Below are positions 23,508 through 36,475 of a stretch of 64,000 bases of DNA, piece by piece. The DNA comes from Plectrocnemia conspersa (lineage: Eukaryota; Arthropoda; Insecta; Trichoptera; Polycentropodidae). Each line of letters begins with the position of its first letter. Positions within the stretch are counted from its first letter, which is position 1. A program made the position numbers and the translations under genes. The notes beneath the pieces were generated by a model, which was not told where the DNA came from, ran no database searches, and saw nothing but the letters and a program-made list of their open reading frames with translations. Location of the stretch: positions 558,001 to 622,000 of the forward strand of contig VTFK01000357.1 in NCBI GenBank assembly GCA_009617715.1, given 5' to 3'.

Positions 23508-23729
23508 AGTTATCATAGACCCTTACAGGTTATCATAGATCCCTGGGGGTCGATATAGACCACTTTGGGAATTTTTGGTGTTCTTCTACACTGTAGAAGA
23601 ACACCAAAAATACCTGATAAAATTAAACTTTTTTGAGTCGGAGTCGGAGTGGAGTATTTTTGTTGGTAAATATCGGAATCGAAGTCGGAGTCGGAGTCGT
23701 GTTTTTTTTAACGACTCCACAGCCCTGGT
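23508..23729 (+). repeat. Composite repeat: palindrome plus GAGTCG tract
   Basis: Three things abut. (1) Two imperfect copies of gttatcatagaccc (23508-23545), followed by gggtcgatatagacc. (2) A perfect palindrome at 23572-23610 with 19-bp arms around one base. (3) A (GAGTCG)n-type tract ending ccacagccctg at about 23729. In its inverted form the last end starts CAGGGCTGTGG, an end seen on hAT-like miniature elements. No left partner is visible, so the element would be truncated. Confidence 0.5.
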
Positions 23730-24240
23730 ATTATTATACACCGTTCATACAAAGCGATACGATTTACAGAATAGAGGGTTGAACGGAGAATGTTTCATTT
23801 AAAGTTATGCGCGTCCAGAAGCGGAAGCGACGGCATAGAACAATTATGTCATAGATGTAATAAAGAATAATTTTTTTCACTATTTTCAATGGAAGAACGT
23901 TATGAGGGCCAATTTAAATTTGTTATGGCCAAAACTGGTCGGCATTTGAGTAGCACTTCGTGTCACTCTCGCATTAAAATAAATCGAACGAGAGATAGAT
24001 AGTCTAAAAATAAACAAACAACTTGCATTAAAATAATTCGAATTAGAGATAAATATTTTTAAAATAGTCAAATTGTCAACCTTCGATAAAAAATATTTTT
24101 TTTTGTAATCTGAGATGCACGACATTTTAATCGTTATGGTTTATATGAACATAACATGAAGCATAACCTTGAACTCGTTTGAGCTTGTTTATGCAACTCG
24201 AAATATTAAAAAAAAAAACAGTAGCTATGCGACATCCGGC
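23730..24240. other. Non-coding stretch before the 24.4-kb island
   Basis: No gene recognised. A 79-codon minus-strand frame at 24125-23886 has no domain I know and AT-driven composition; I treat it as chance. Confidence 0.4.
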
Positions 24241-24380
24241 GCGTAAACTGTTTCGTTACATTTTTCTCGAATAAGTGTTTTTATAATAATATCCCTTTCG
24301 ATGTTTTTAAATATAAAGTGATAGTGTAATTTAGTGTATGTGTTAAAATTAAGCAGTGTATAATTCAAATTAGTGTTTAT
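24240..24380 (+). promoter_or_regulatory. 5'UTR-like leader of a candidate gene
   Basis: The segment has the texture of an insect 5'UTR. There are repeated AGTG words (aagtgatagtgtaatttagtgt, split by short AT), no upstream ATG in the last ~65 bases, and it leads straight into an ATG at 24381. I cannot place a transcription start. Confidence 0.35.
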
Positions 24381-24500
24381 ATGTGGGCCTATGCAAGGCC
24401 GTTGCAGCGGCGCGGCGCCGGGGTCAATAACCGCCGCCGACGCCGCGGACCACCCATCGCGTCGAAGCGCGAGACCCGCGAGGACAAGGTTATGTCTTTG
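24381..24500 (+). CDS. Candidate first coding exon, Arg-rich, in a CpG-rich island
   Basis: From ATG 24381 the frame reads MWAYARPLQRRGAG, then an Arg run, RGPPIASKRETREDK and VMSL, ending at TAA 24498-24500. Within strongly AT-rich DNA this ~110-bp block is very GC- and CpG-rich, as expected for a coding or promoter island. A possible splice donor, AAG/GTTATG, falls at about 24488. If used, the protein would continue in an exon further right, perhaps beyond a long intron. The basic composition suggests a nuclear protein, but I recognise no family. It could equally be a non-coding promoter island with a chance frame. Confidence 0.35.
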
Positions 24501-26679
24501 TAATTTTCTGTATCTTTCGAATAGTTAACCCTTTGTGCTCGTGTGAGTCGACAATGTGTCGACATCGTATTCCAAGCGTTGCACTCTTACGTCGATAAAA
24601 CTTTCAATGCATTTATTGGCTTTGTGTTCGAGCTAATTATGCCAATTTAAATTTATTAATGGTAAAAAACCTTCTGGTAAACACATTTTAATAAGATTGG
24701 ATTTTTAACGTGTGCAAATAACTGAATAATCTTCAATTTACGCGTGTGAGTTTATTGTATTTTTTTTCATCGGGACATGGCCGGCCCCGTTCGGTGTTAA
24801 GACCGCAAAACGCGATACGTTGTCAATTACTGCTATTAAACTGATTTTTTCCTTGAAAGGGTATCTATATTTTTGTGATATGGGATGAAACGGGATCATA
24901 TGCTCTAATTGTGCATAATTGTTACTTAATATTGTGTGTCTGTTATGAAATAAAACGATTAGAAAAAAAGAACGAGATGCAAGCAGAGCTCGCTATTGCG
25001 CTCTCGCTCTTAAAATGAGCGATTGACAACTATCGACCTGCGTATCGACATTTTTAGCGGCAATTCAAATAATAATATTAGTAAATTACTAAGAATTAGT
25101 AATCTGTGTTTTAATTATTTATAAATACATATATTGATTTATTTTTAGAAATTATTAATATAATTAAGAATGACGATATAATAATAAATGTTTATTTGTT
25201 TGTTATTATTACTGTGACAGTAATAGTAGTAGGATTGATATCTAACCACTTAAAAGAATATGGATTATGCCAATATTTGATGCAAATAATGAATACGAAT
25301 CTTATTATAATCTTAAATATTATAACAATAAATTGGTATGGTGCGCCTAGTAAATATTGTTAACCTAGTATAATAACTCTGCACCAAGATATCCATTTAC
25401 TGTCCAGATACCCAGAGACCCTAAACTATACAATAATATATCGATTTATAAAAACACTAATCAATTTACTAAGAGAGATTAGCATATTGTTTTAAAACTA
25501 TTATTTGTAAGCTAATAAAAATATTGTTTCTAAAACAAGTTTATATCGTATATGGTCCCCTTTTAAAATGGTAAATATAATTTTAATTTTAATTTTAAAT
25601 TTGATTTATTTTATACACTTTTTGGAATAATAGTGCAGCAAGGCCATTTAGTTACATCATAGGAAATCAAATTTCTCATATGTATTTAATGCGATTCAAC
25701 GACTTGAACGAACGTTCAACATCAGCTTTAGATACGTTCATGCTAAGACTATTTCTACTAATTTTAAATCTTGTACAAGTTTCAAGTTTTAGAATAATCT
25801 TTTAATGTAATCATTTTTTATGATCAATTTAATTATTTTTTACAAACTGTTTTAATAAATTACTAAATACTTTGCTATGTCCAAATATGGTTTTAATTAC
25901 AAATACTATTAGGGAATAACAGTATATTCATATTTCTAGGTATCTGGTTTTGTAATAAGAAATTACATTTTTTGTCTTCCACTGTAATTAATGTATAATA
26001 GTCAATTGGAGTTTAGTAAGGCTTTTTAAGAGATTTGCTCTTTTCATTTAGCGATGTTTCAAAATGTTGTAGTGCTTGTTCAGCTGTAATTATTTGATTG
26101 CAAAACATTTTATTATTCGATTTTAGTGATTATTTTTAATATTTTTCTTAAAAACCATAAGATTTTATTTCTATTTTTATCATCTAAATTATAATGTCTA
26201 GAAATACTGAGGTGATACTCAAAGCTAGTTATAGATAAAAAGGATATTTTGTCAAATATTGTAAATCTTACAGTATTATTTATAGTAATCTCGCATTATT
26301 GCTTTAAGATTCGATTTCGATTTCCGAAAGATATTTAAAATACAATTTAAAATACACCGTCATGCGCGTAAGCTGTACTCGTGAAGATTTTATTTTCGTC
26401 AGTTTAGTAGTTCGATCGCAGTTAATTTATTTCTAGTTAAAATTTATATGCAAATTCGCACTAAACAAAAACCGATACGGATCTAATATGTATGTTTATT
26501 AACTTCGTTTCAAACATTACTAGCTATTATTAAAAGTTTTAAAATGGGATTGAAAGTCTTATTGTTCAATGACGTTATGTAAAGTTGAGTGATTTTAGCC
26601 TATCTTTCTCGTAATAATTTTTTTAAAATAATTATTAAACATTTAAAAAATGCGAGAAAAACGCGATTTTTTATTTTTA
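24501..26679. other. Non-coding stretch right of the CpG island
   Basis: 24500-25040 is mixed-composition sequence without a coding frame, plausibly proximal intron or promoter sequence (gtgtgagtcgacaatgtgtcga repeats a GTCGACA word). 25040-26330 is AT filler. 26330-26480 is slightly richer. No gene seen. Confidence 0.35.
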
Positions 26680-26834
26680 TTATTTTTGCGCTCTTATGAC
26701 GTGCTTTCTTTTGTTAGGCGCTCATATGACTGCGCATTTGACGTAAACTATTTTGTTACAGCGCTATTTTGTTAAACGTTCTTATAACGCACCGCTTATA
26801 GTGCAGCGCTCATATGATGGCGCTCAATTGACTG
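26680..26834 (-). repeat. AGCG-spaced dispersed repeat, copy 3 (inverted)
   Basis: On the minus strand it reads agtcaattgagcgc at the start and gtcataagagcgcaaaaat at the end. This is the same start-to-end order as copy 1, with substitutions and small deletions. Confidence 0.75.
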
Positions 26835-26839
26835 ATTTT

Positions 26840-29800
26840 ACAATTATAAGAAACAAACATTCATGACATTTATTTATTTTTATAAGACAAAAATTTCTGA
26901 AACATAACGCCGACCAAAAAAATGTAGATTTATTAACGTTGAAATCCCAAGACATTAATTATCGCCTAATAGTCGAGGAGGGAAGAATAAATTTGAAATA
27001 GTTCCAAAAGTGCGATGAGCACCCTAAACGTACTAAAGGGGGTGGTAATACAAATTAAATTATGTACAAAAAGTTCCATTACAGCGACCCCCTTTTTCGC
27101 GTGCTTTCAGAGATTTTCGCAATGAAATACGCAACGAGGCCAAGTTTTGAGCTTCGGTAAAGTAATGTAATAATAAATTAAAAATTGTGAATGTTGAGAT
27201 AGAAAAAAATGAATGATACATCTAAAAAGTTTTTTAGTGCTAAGAAATAAAATTGGCATGGTTTTATATTAATGGCGGTTGAATTAATGTAACTTTCTTG
27301 CCGTCTCGCAAAGTTTATTGTTTTTTATGTCATGTTGTTTTATTTTGACTTTATTTATATCAATAAAAATCTAATTAACTTACTTGATTTTGCCTTACTT
27401 ACATTAAAAAAGTCATTTTAAATAGCTTTATCTTGATCCTTAATAAAAGTAAAAGAGATCGCTCTTATTTTAAATATTTTAATACATGGTTTCTAACATG
27501 CTTAGAACAATACTAAGCATCTGTAATTTTTGCCAGGTATATATATATAATATTTGCACTTATTAATTTATTAAATTGCACATATGTATTAGTGCAAATT
27601 ATTGTAATACAAAAATGCTTATTAATACCAGCCTAACTCATTGTTATTATATAAATTGAAAATCTGGCGTTTAAATTTTTTTATAATATTTTATTTAAAG
27701 GTGTATTGTAGTTATTATAAAACGATAATAAACATCTAAAGCACTCATACTATTACTTTTAAAGCTATTTAAAAAAAATTAAATCATCTCCTACAACAAG
27801 GAGTTCTTCGCTTTACTTGGATTCATAATCGAGGACGCTACGTACTAGCGTATAATACAGAACGCGAATCCATATACCTCTGCCGAGCATCCTTGCTGCC
27901 GAGCATTTTCGCAAACTTTGGCGATGTGCATAAAAAATTCTATTCTTGCTCGAACGTCACTCCCAAGTAAATAAAGAAATTATTTTTGAATAAAATACCT
28001 TTGCCTAAACTGTAAAATTATTCTGCCATGCAAAGGGATTTGTAAAATGTAACAACGTGATACTTGGGTATACTAAAAGGTAGTCGATTGTCGATCGACC
28101 ACCTTCACTGCTACTCTAGGTCTAGATAGTGAATTCGAATTTGTGCCAGTTTCCTGAAAATTTATAGTGGATATTGTCTCGAAGTAATAACATCATTAAA
28201 GTGTTTGTGAAATTATGTTTAGAGAATGTATGATAATATGTAAGTACTATATTTTATAGCATGAAGAAAAAAAACAGCACTCGTCTCAGATTACTTGTAT
28301 TATATTATATTTACCCAAGGCGTTCATTTCGTCCCGAAAAATATCACTTTATTTTGGATTATGAAAGCGAACAATCAACCTCACAGGTAGAATGATAATC
28401 CGAAGATATTGCTTTTTCGTGGCTTGCGCTCGGCGTTACAGGTGCAATAACACTTCTGGCTGTGTTTGCCCAAGGTAGACTAATATGAATAAGAAGGAGA
28501 AGAACTGTATGAAAAATTCGGGATTTTAACAAAAATTCAGACGAAAAGTCAATAATAAAAAATATATTTATATTGAGAAACGATATAAAACCTTATAATC
28601 AGTTTTACGAAAAATATAATATGTCAAATCCGATTATCAACGACATTAAAAATAGATAGTGTTTAGTTTTATCTAACCTGAACTGCAGATAGGCCATTAC
28701 GATATTATTTAAAACACTTGAGATAGTCAGTGAATAAATAACTATTTTTACTCAAACCTCTTAAACATATGGTCAATGTTGTACATACATATATTGTAAA
28801 AAACTTTGTCGTTTAAAATAGCTAGTGTTTTTTTTTCGACAAGTTAAAAAAACTAAATTTATTCCATGTGGTTATATTTTAAATATGCAAATATTTAGTT
28901 GAAATTCGCTTTTTAATAAAGTTTTTTACCGTTAATATTTTAATGCAGATTTACGCCACCAAGCTGCTGAGCTGAATTCAGTCTCTTTTAAACATAAAGT
29001 AGAGAAATTAATTAACGTATATAATAAATCAAACATATATATTATTATCGACATAAGTATTAAAATTTAATTGTTTTAATGTATCAATACTAAAACATTT
29101 GTTAAATTAATTACTTTTTTAGATACATTTCTATGAAAAATATCTATTTTAAACAATTTTAAATTATTTGGCTACTAAATGTTTTAAATAAATGCACATG
29201 TAAAAACATTTTTTCAATCTAATAAAAGAAAAGATTGTGTATGCTTTATATTTTTTTCCAGGGTTGAAAAATCTTCGTGTTTCAGTAAAAAATCTATTTT
29301 AAATTTAATAAATATTAGAAAAATACTTGAATTTTATTAACAAGATTATGAGGTTTCTATAGATATAGCGACGACACAAATCAAATTGCTTAGCTTTTAT
29401 CTATTTCGTTACATAGTAAACAAGATGCTTTAAAAATATTATAAGAGAGCTGCTTTGAGATTACGCAATTTAAATTTAAGAGAAATAAAAAAATATAGTG
29501 AAAAATACTAATATTATTTTTAATGTCAATCGATTTTTTTGAACTAATAGTTAAAAATATATAAGCTATTGCTTAAAATTTTAATGCATTAAAATTTCAT
29601 AAAAATGTTTATATAGAAATTATTAATTGAAACCAATTTTATTATACGGCCGAGATAAAACAATTTGGTGCAATTCAATACGAAACTGTGGCGCAGTCAT
29701 ATCGCACGGTCCGAATCAATTGATTGTTCGGATGCTGCTGCAATAATTTGTTATTTTTACAGCACTGCAGCGATCGGCATGCTGTAACGGCCCACTTAAT

Positions 29801-32335
29801 GGACCCATTAATTTTCATCTAGTCGACATCATTCAAAACACCGCTGCTAAACGCATTAAATTCCTATTAATTGACGCCAGGCTGAAAGTCTACAACATTG
29901 CATCGGCTTAATGCAAATATTGATTTAACAATTTTGTAATAATGCAGTTCTATTAATCATCATCAAACATTTGAAAGGTACTACATTTTTATTACATTAG
30001 AGCAAAACAGATTATAAAAAGATGTACAAATAGTTCATTAGGTTTATTATTAAGAAAGTTTATATAAAAGCTTACTAAATACATTAAATAGACTATCAAT
30101 ATTTGTTATAAACAAAAATTGTATTGTTCACTAAAAATTATACTTATTTTCTAAATAATTTATTCGTAAATCTTGTATTATAATTATTTGCTATTTACAC
30201 ACCTATTCAAGAATCAAGTATTTTATTTTAATGATCGATTGAAATATAATTTAAAATTTATTTTAGATACAATGCTAATAAAGTGAATTTAAGAGCTTAT
30301 GTAAGTCAAGATTTCAAAGATATTCAAGCTTTATTTTATTAACATAAATATATATAAAGTTTCCTTAACTATCTACTAGCAAATTTATAGTAAAATATGA
30401 ATACAATATTTATATTATATTAACAAGTCTAATTAAGTAAGTTAAAAATTTTAAAATAGTGGTTTTCTTTTATCTTAGTAATTTATTTATTGACTTACTT
30501 CAAATCTAAATCAATTAATTTTCCTTATATGTCTTAAAGTTTTATTTATAAAATAAAAATCAGCCTGTGATTAAGACTAGACGGGAAATAACATGTTATA
30601 TTTATAAAGAGTAATTTTTCACTTAGGTACATAGATCAAGTGGCGGTTCTTTAAAAAAGTAATATACAAATATAACTTCACAGTAAATTTAATTTCTAAA
30701 GTATTGCAACTATTACCTCTCAAATTAAACTTACAACAGTAAACTGTTTAGTTAGAAAAAATAACTAATTCTTAAAAAAAATATTGTATTGCTAACAAAT
30801 TTTATTTGCAGTGTATTGTTCTAGAATCTAGATAAAAACATATATTTTTATCTGTCTACTGAGCAACATTTTTTTATCATATATGATTAGCGTGGCTTAC
30901 AAGATATAATTGTAAGTATATATATATATATATATTGATCATAACTATATTGTATTATTGCGAAAATTAATAAATATTAATATAAATTTTATTAATGATA
31001 ATATAAAATATATATAAATAAACCGACTTGCTTTAATAATAAAATATTAAAAATATAACAAAAATTTTCACTATATGCTAAATATCATTTGTGAATCACT
31101 TCTTACAATATTTTACGCGATTATGATGTTATTAATAATATTTTGAGAAAACTTTTTTTTTATTATGAAATATTAGTTTTGTAAATAAATTACAACATAT
31201 ATTATTACATAGTTATTTTACGTTTATTTTTAGAAATTTGTTTGGATTAATAAAGTCTTATTGTTCTTGGTATATTTTGGTTTACAAAACGTTAACACAA
31301 TTTTTTTATTTTTATGCTTTAAATAATATATATTATTATGATATTTATAGTCCTTCGCTGTGCTTATTTTTATATTACATTGTTTTTATTAATATGTTTT
31401 GAAAAAAACATATATAATTTGTAGAATTGTTAATGAAAAGCAATTTTTTCTTATTTTACCCAAATTATTTATACAAAAGTTTCAGATATTTTTAGTAATT
31501 TGATACAATATAATGATTTTATGACGGAAAAAATGTTTTCATAAATATTATATTATATATTATTTCGAAATTTCTTACATGCAACAATTTAGATGATTAA
31601 ACTGCTTTTTTTTAGTGTTTCTTTTTAATAATTTCGCAAAAAAAACTATTTAATTCAAGTAATTTTTAATAGTTTAGAACCGCTCCTTTATTAAAAATAG
31701 CACGTGATTTTAAAATGCTAAATCTATAGCTGCATTTAGATTAGGAAATAATAAGAAACATCCGATAAAACTAATAAAAAAATATTTGCTAATAGTTTTA
31801 TGATTTTTTTGATTTTATAATAATAATTTCGTTTTGACTACCTAAAACATTACTTGGTCAATAAAATCTTGAATTTAAATAACAATTAATGTTTTTGCAA
31901 ATACAAAAATATGTTGTATTTTTAAGAAAAATTCGAGAAAAAAGTATTATCAATTTTTGATAAACATCGAAAGATTTGACACTTGTTTTGTATACCACTT
32001 ATCTAGATAATGGAATGATAAAGTATAAAATACTAAAATGCGTTTTGTGAGGTGTCGCAAAATAAATTCAACAAATCTCAAGGTCACCCTTAAGTCAATG
32101 GGATAATATTTGAATGTAATGATTGCATACAAATAAAAGCATACCATTATATATTATTATTTTTTAAAGATATAGAATTCCTTAATTCACGTGACAATTG
32201 ATGCTATAGTATTTCATCTTTTAGTTAAACATTTGTGTCAAGTTTGTCTTTTACAAAATCTAAACTATATATAAAATTATTCTGAATATAATTACATAAT
32301 CTAATTTCGTTTCAACATTATTCATAGATTGTATA
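26840..32335. other. Long non-coding stretch with scattered islands
   Basis: Candidate conserved islands lie at 26880-27160, 27800-28170, 28310-28490 and 29640-29980. The last is dense in homeodomain-type ATTAAT/TAATTA words and GC-balanced (taacggcccacttaatggac). The remainder is AT filler with a (TA)n at 30916-30936. No ORF is convincing. Confidence 0.35.
31235..31325 (+). repeat. Diverged local duplicate of 33633-33722
   Basis: Shares ggattaataaa, gtatatt, acaaaac, aacacaattt and tatgcttta in the same order and spacing with 33633-33722. Both are AT-rich, but the run of matches is long enough to argue for common descent. Confidence 0.5.
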
Positions 32336-32339
32336 ACAC

Positions 32340-33070
32340 AGTGCCTTCATTGGAACACGCTCGCCTCATAAATCAGTCAGAAAAAAATAATTTCAAGATA
32401 TAACTAACCACCTCGGTTGTCGTTAATTAATTGCGTTTTGTGGCCGCGTTAAGTGCGTTGAATAATCAAAGTTGGTGGTTAAATCGAGCGACGTTCGATT
32501 GGTCGAAACCGAAACCAGTCCATTAGGCAATCGCCGTCATCCATCAATCCTCATTTTTTAAAGGTTGCCGCGCACGGGACCAACTTTTTCGATCACTCCG
32601 GGGCGAAAATCTGGGGGTGAAAAAAAATACCCAAGCCCCTAGAGGAAAACTTCAACCCCTCATTGGAATTCATACCTTGGCGTTTGGGAGTCGCCCCGCC
32701 ACCCGGCCGTAAACAGTTTAACCGCTTAAAGTGTCTGGAAAATTGGGCTTATCTTTTGAACTTGCAGTCGCCGAGAAAAATACAAAAGCTCACTCACCCC
32801 CATCCCTAAGGAAAGCTCTCCTCTGTTGGAATATTCAAATGAGCGGCTTAATTCGAATCGGCGATCTTATCGGAGCCAGGTGTTGTGTCAACTTTAATTC
32901 TTTCACTAACTGAGGGGAAAATTCATGAGCGAAAGCTGCGTGTCAATGTTGTCGTATCGGCCGGGGCGAGCTTAAAGCTCTGGTTATTAATTATGAAAAA
33001 TGATTTGCAAGAATTTTTGACGCGTTTTATCTCGGAATACTTAAGCGTCGCTAGGTTTTAAAATGTAAAA
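32340..33070. promoter_or_regulatory. Candidate conserved non-coding island
   Basis: About 0.7 kb of near-balanced composition in AT-rich surroundings, without a convincing coding frame. Open frames of ~60 codons are at chance level. It includes gttaattaattgcg (homeodomain-type core), attggtcgaaaccg and a segment around 32925-33000 that is duplicated at 33.7 kb. The texture suggests an enhancer-like element, by inference only. Confidence 0.35.
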
Positions 33071-33145
33071 AAACCTTTTGTAAAGTGATAAATAAAGAAT
33101 AAAAGATATTTTTAAATTATTGTACCAATTTTATCGTATTTTTAT
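32905..33145 (+). repeat. Local duplicate of 33715-33960 (richer copy)
   Basis: Both copies have catgagcg/tatgagcg, aagctgcgt, atgttgtcgtat, ggggcgagcttaaagctctg, then a shared ggttttaaaat and ttgtaaagt further on. The partner has lost about 30-60 bp inside. Confidence 0.75.
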
Positions 33146-33399
33146 CTTTAAATATTTTTTGGACAATTACGATAGGAATATACAATAGCAATGTAGATAT
33201 ACATCTTAGTGAGATTTTATTTATTTATTTTGAGATATCATGAGATATTACAAACAATATAAATTTAAAAAAAATAAGCACTTATAATTTGAGAATAAAC
33301 CATTATATAGATTTTATGAATACAATTATTTTAATTTTAAGTTGATATATAATATTAGTTTGTATTTAGTTTAAAAACGCTTTTTAGTATCTTAAAGTG

Positions 33400-33446
33400 T
33401 TTTCTTCTTAGAATAACTTTTTTTTTAGTGTTTTCTTCTTAGAATT
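33400..33446 (+). repeat. Short tandem duplication agtgttttcttcttagaat
   Basis: The 19-base unit occurs twice, separated by ~10 T-rich bases. Confidence 0.7.
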
Positions 33447-33632
33447 AATTAAATTAATTAGTAGGTATGTAATAAAATAATTAACGTGTATTTTTTTTGT
33501 TAAGACGTATTCTCAAAAACTACGTTTTTAAAAGGGTTGTTTTTTAGTAATAAAATATAGATTTTATATATTCAGAAATATGATTTTTATTATTTTATTA
33601 TTAACATGTAAGCAGTTTATTATTATAAATGT

Positions 33633-33960
33633 ATTTGGGTTAATAAATACTTGATGTTCTCAGTATATTAGGGTTGACAAAACATGAACACAATTTGTTT
33701 CTACCCTTATGCTTTAGATTACTAACTAAAGGTAAAATTTATGAGCGTAAGCTGCGTCTCGATGTTGTCGTATTTTATGGGGCGAGCTTAAAGCTCTGGT
33801 TCTTAATTTAATTCTTTTAATTCATTTTATCTCTGTCGATTGGTTTTAAAATATTAATATTGTATATTGTAAAGTAAAAGATATAGAAAAAATATATTTT
33901 AAAGTTATTGTACAAACTTTACATAATTTTAATTTATTATATAAAAAAAAATATTAAGTA
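33633..33960 (+). repeat. Composite duplicate of 31235-31325 and 32905-33145
   Basis: The first ~90 bp match the segment at 31.24 kb and the rest matches the segment at 32.9 kb. The two partners lie next to each other here but 1.58 kb apart at the other locus. Confidence 0.6.
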
Positions 33961-34330
33961 ATTTTTTCAATTCACAAATATAAAAACACTTTTTTTTATT
34001 GCAAAACTATAAATTAGCCATTAAAATAATTACAAATGCGCAGTGTTTTTTTTCAAGTAATTGTGTATTTAAGTGTTAAAGTGTATATTTATATGCAAGT
34101 TTTTATTATTTAATAATAAGCAAAATAACTCCACACTATAAAAATAAATGTAAAACATTAAATTAAAATATAATATTGCCCTTAAATTTTGACAATATCG
34201 AATGTGTGTTTTCTATGTGCTTTTACTAAAGTATTATACTTTTTTTTACATGCATTATTTTTCCCAATATTTTTTTTTTATAAATAATTATACATAGGTT
34301 CAGTATAAATTAGTTATTTTTTGTTAAAAC

Positions 34331-34400
34331 CAACAGTTCTGGAAAATCAAATCTTAAAAAAATAAAAACAGTTCTGGGAAATCAAATCTTAAAAATAAAA
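34331..34400 (+). repeat. ~35-bp tandem duplication
   Basis: acagttctgg-aaatcaaatcttaaaaataaaa occurs twice head to tail with one substitution and a small A-run difference. Confidence 0.8.
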
Positions 34401-34404
34401 GGTA

Positions 34405-36475
34405 GTTTTTTATGTTAAATTAGTTTTAATATTGATAATAATGTATATCATGCAATAGATACTGTGAATAACAATAAAGCTTGTTAATTATAATATATTT
34501 TAATTTTTTTAAATTAAATGTATTTTCTGAGACATTATTCTTGGAAATTCTATTTTAAAGCAAACGCATTTAAAACTTTAATTCTTGTATTTTTTTCATA
34601 AAGTTATACGTAGATAGTAATAATTTATAATCAAAAGTTACAGTAATAACATAAACATTTATTTATTAAAATAAATTTCGACTTTTCATCACAAAACGTC
34701 TGACAAGAAAATAAAATCGTAATCTTTATACTTTATCATTTTTTTTAGCGAAAAGTAATTAAGGTCAAGCCTTGTTTTCGTTTAATGTCATTGTTTTGTG
34801 ACATTGTTAAATAGCTAATCCTCTTTAAGAGTTATCTTATGAATTTACGACAGAATTGAGATTTGTTTCGTCCGCAATAATGATTATCTTAACAAGCCGA
34901 GAGTTATAAAAGTGGAAACGAAATTGATAACTGTCGGATTGTGAAAGAATACTTTGCGAAAAATATATTATGTAACAGCATTAATTAAATTAAAAAACAA
35001 GAAATTTAAAACGTTTAAAAAATTATTCGTATTTGTAAATTAGCAGTGATTATCTAAAGATGATTTAATAACATAAGTTTTTTTATTATAATTATTACTA
35101 ATTGTAAAAAATATGTTTATAAATAGATAATGAATCATTGATTTAAAAATCAGTAATAAAATAGTAAATATTCATGAGCTTGTTTAGTGTTATAATTTTA
35201 TGTTAATGATTTTAAATAGTATAGCTGTAATGACATGTAGAAATTAAATTAAAACTGGAGATATTTCTTATCCCCAAGAGGACTATGGAAATAACTGCAA
35301 GACAAAAACGAATATTAATAATCTTAAGCTTGATAAATTGCAGCAATTCACTTTCTTCAAGCTAAAAATATCTTCATGTAAGAGTATTAATGGTGAAATT
35401 TTAAATTTAAACAATAATTTAATAATTTAAATAATTAATAATAGTACACAAGTGAGAATACCAATCATAAAAATATAGCAAATCCAGTAAGGACTGAAAG
35501 ATATTTAAAATATAATTTAAGAATAAAATACTAGAGACAAATAGACCAAATTTAATCTATTTAAATTATAGAAGACTGTTCAAAATAAATACATACTAAA
35601 ATAAACATAAAAAATAACATATGATCTTTTAACTGAAATATCATTAGAAATGGTTAAAAAAAATACCACTTTCTTATTTTGTACAGTAGTAAATATTCAA
35701 AATAATTACTAATACCCTAAAAGGCATTTTAAAAACAAGAAAAAAAAAACACTGCTGTTGCCGAAATTTCATAAATGACTCTTATTTCCGTGGTTATATT
35801 GTACACATGTGGACCAATGGTTTTTAAAATTATTTTTCAATCGATACTAATAATGATTAATTTTAAGATTAGTCTTGAACAGGCTTCCGTTATTTTTTTA
35901 AGACGAAATTTCGTTTATTTGTATCCAGAATTTTTTCTTAACAATTAACAAGTTTAACAATAATTAAATGATGGTCTTTATTAACTATTTCTAAATATAT
36001 ATTTATGTAAAAAATCTATATTATATATTAAAAGCAGATAAAATTAATTATTCCATAATTGATTCATAATATCTTGCAGTATTTATAACTTAGTATTTTT
36101 TTATGTTATTCATAAATATTTATTTTATGTTCCATTACAAAATATATTAAAAATAACATTAATATTTTAATGTTAATTGTTTTAAATGTAAACTTATGAT
36201 AACATTGCATTTACGAAAATAATGACTCAATGATAATTTTTTAATGTATATAAAAAAAATAAAAAAATATATGAGTAAACATTATACATTCATAGTTGTC
36301 GATTGGTACTTTATATAAATAATATATTGTATTATTATTTAATTTAAAAATTGTAAAAATGTGAAACATTAAAAATTAGTAACTTAATTTAAATCTTATT
36401 AGACCGTCAATTAGTTTTATAAATTTTAAAATGTGAAATAAGTTTAAAAGCCATATTCCTGAAAGTTAAAAATAC
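34405..36475. other. AT-rich non-coding stretch
   Basis: No gene, RNA or clear repeat seen. A slightly richer patch lies at 34690-34970. Confidence 0.45.

Noticed and set aside
32731..32913. 60-codon frame in the 32-kb island
   Set aside because: Length is near chance for this composition and no domain is seen; the island reads better as non-coding.
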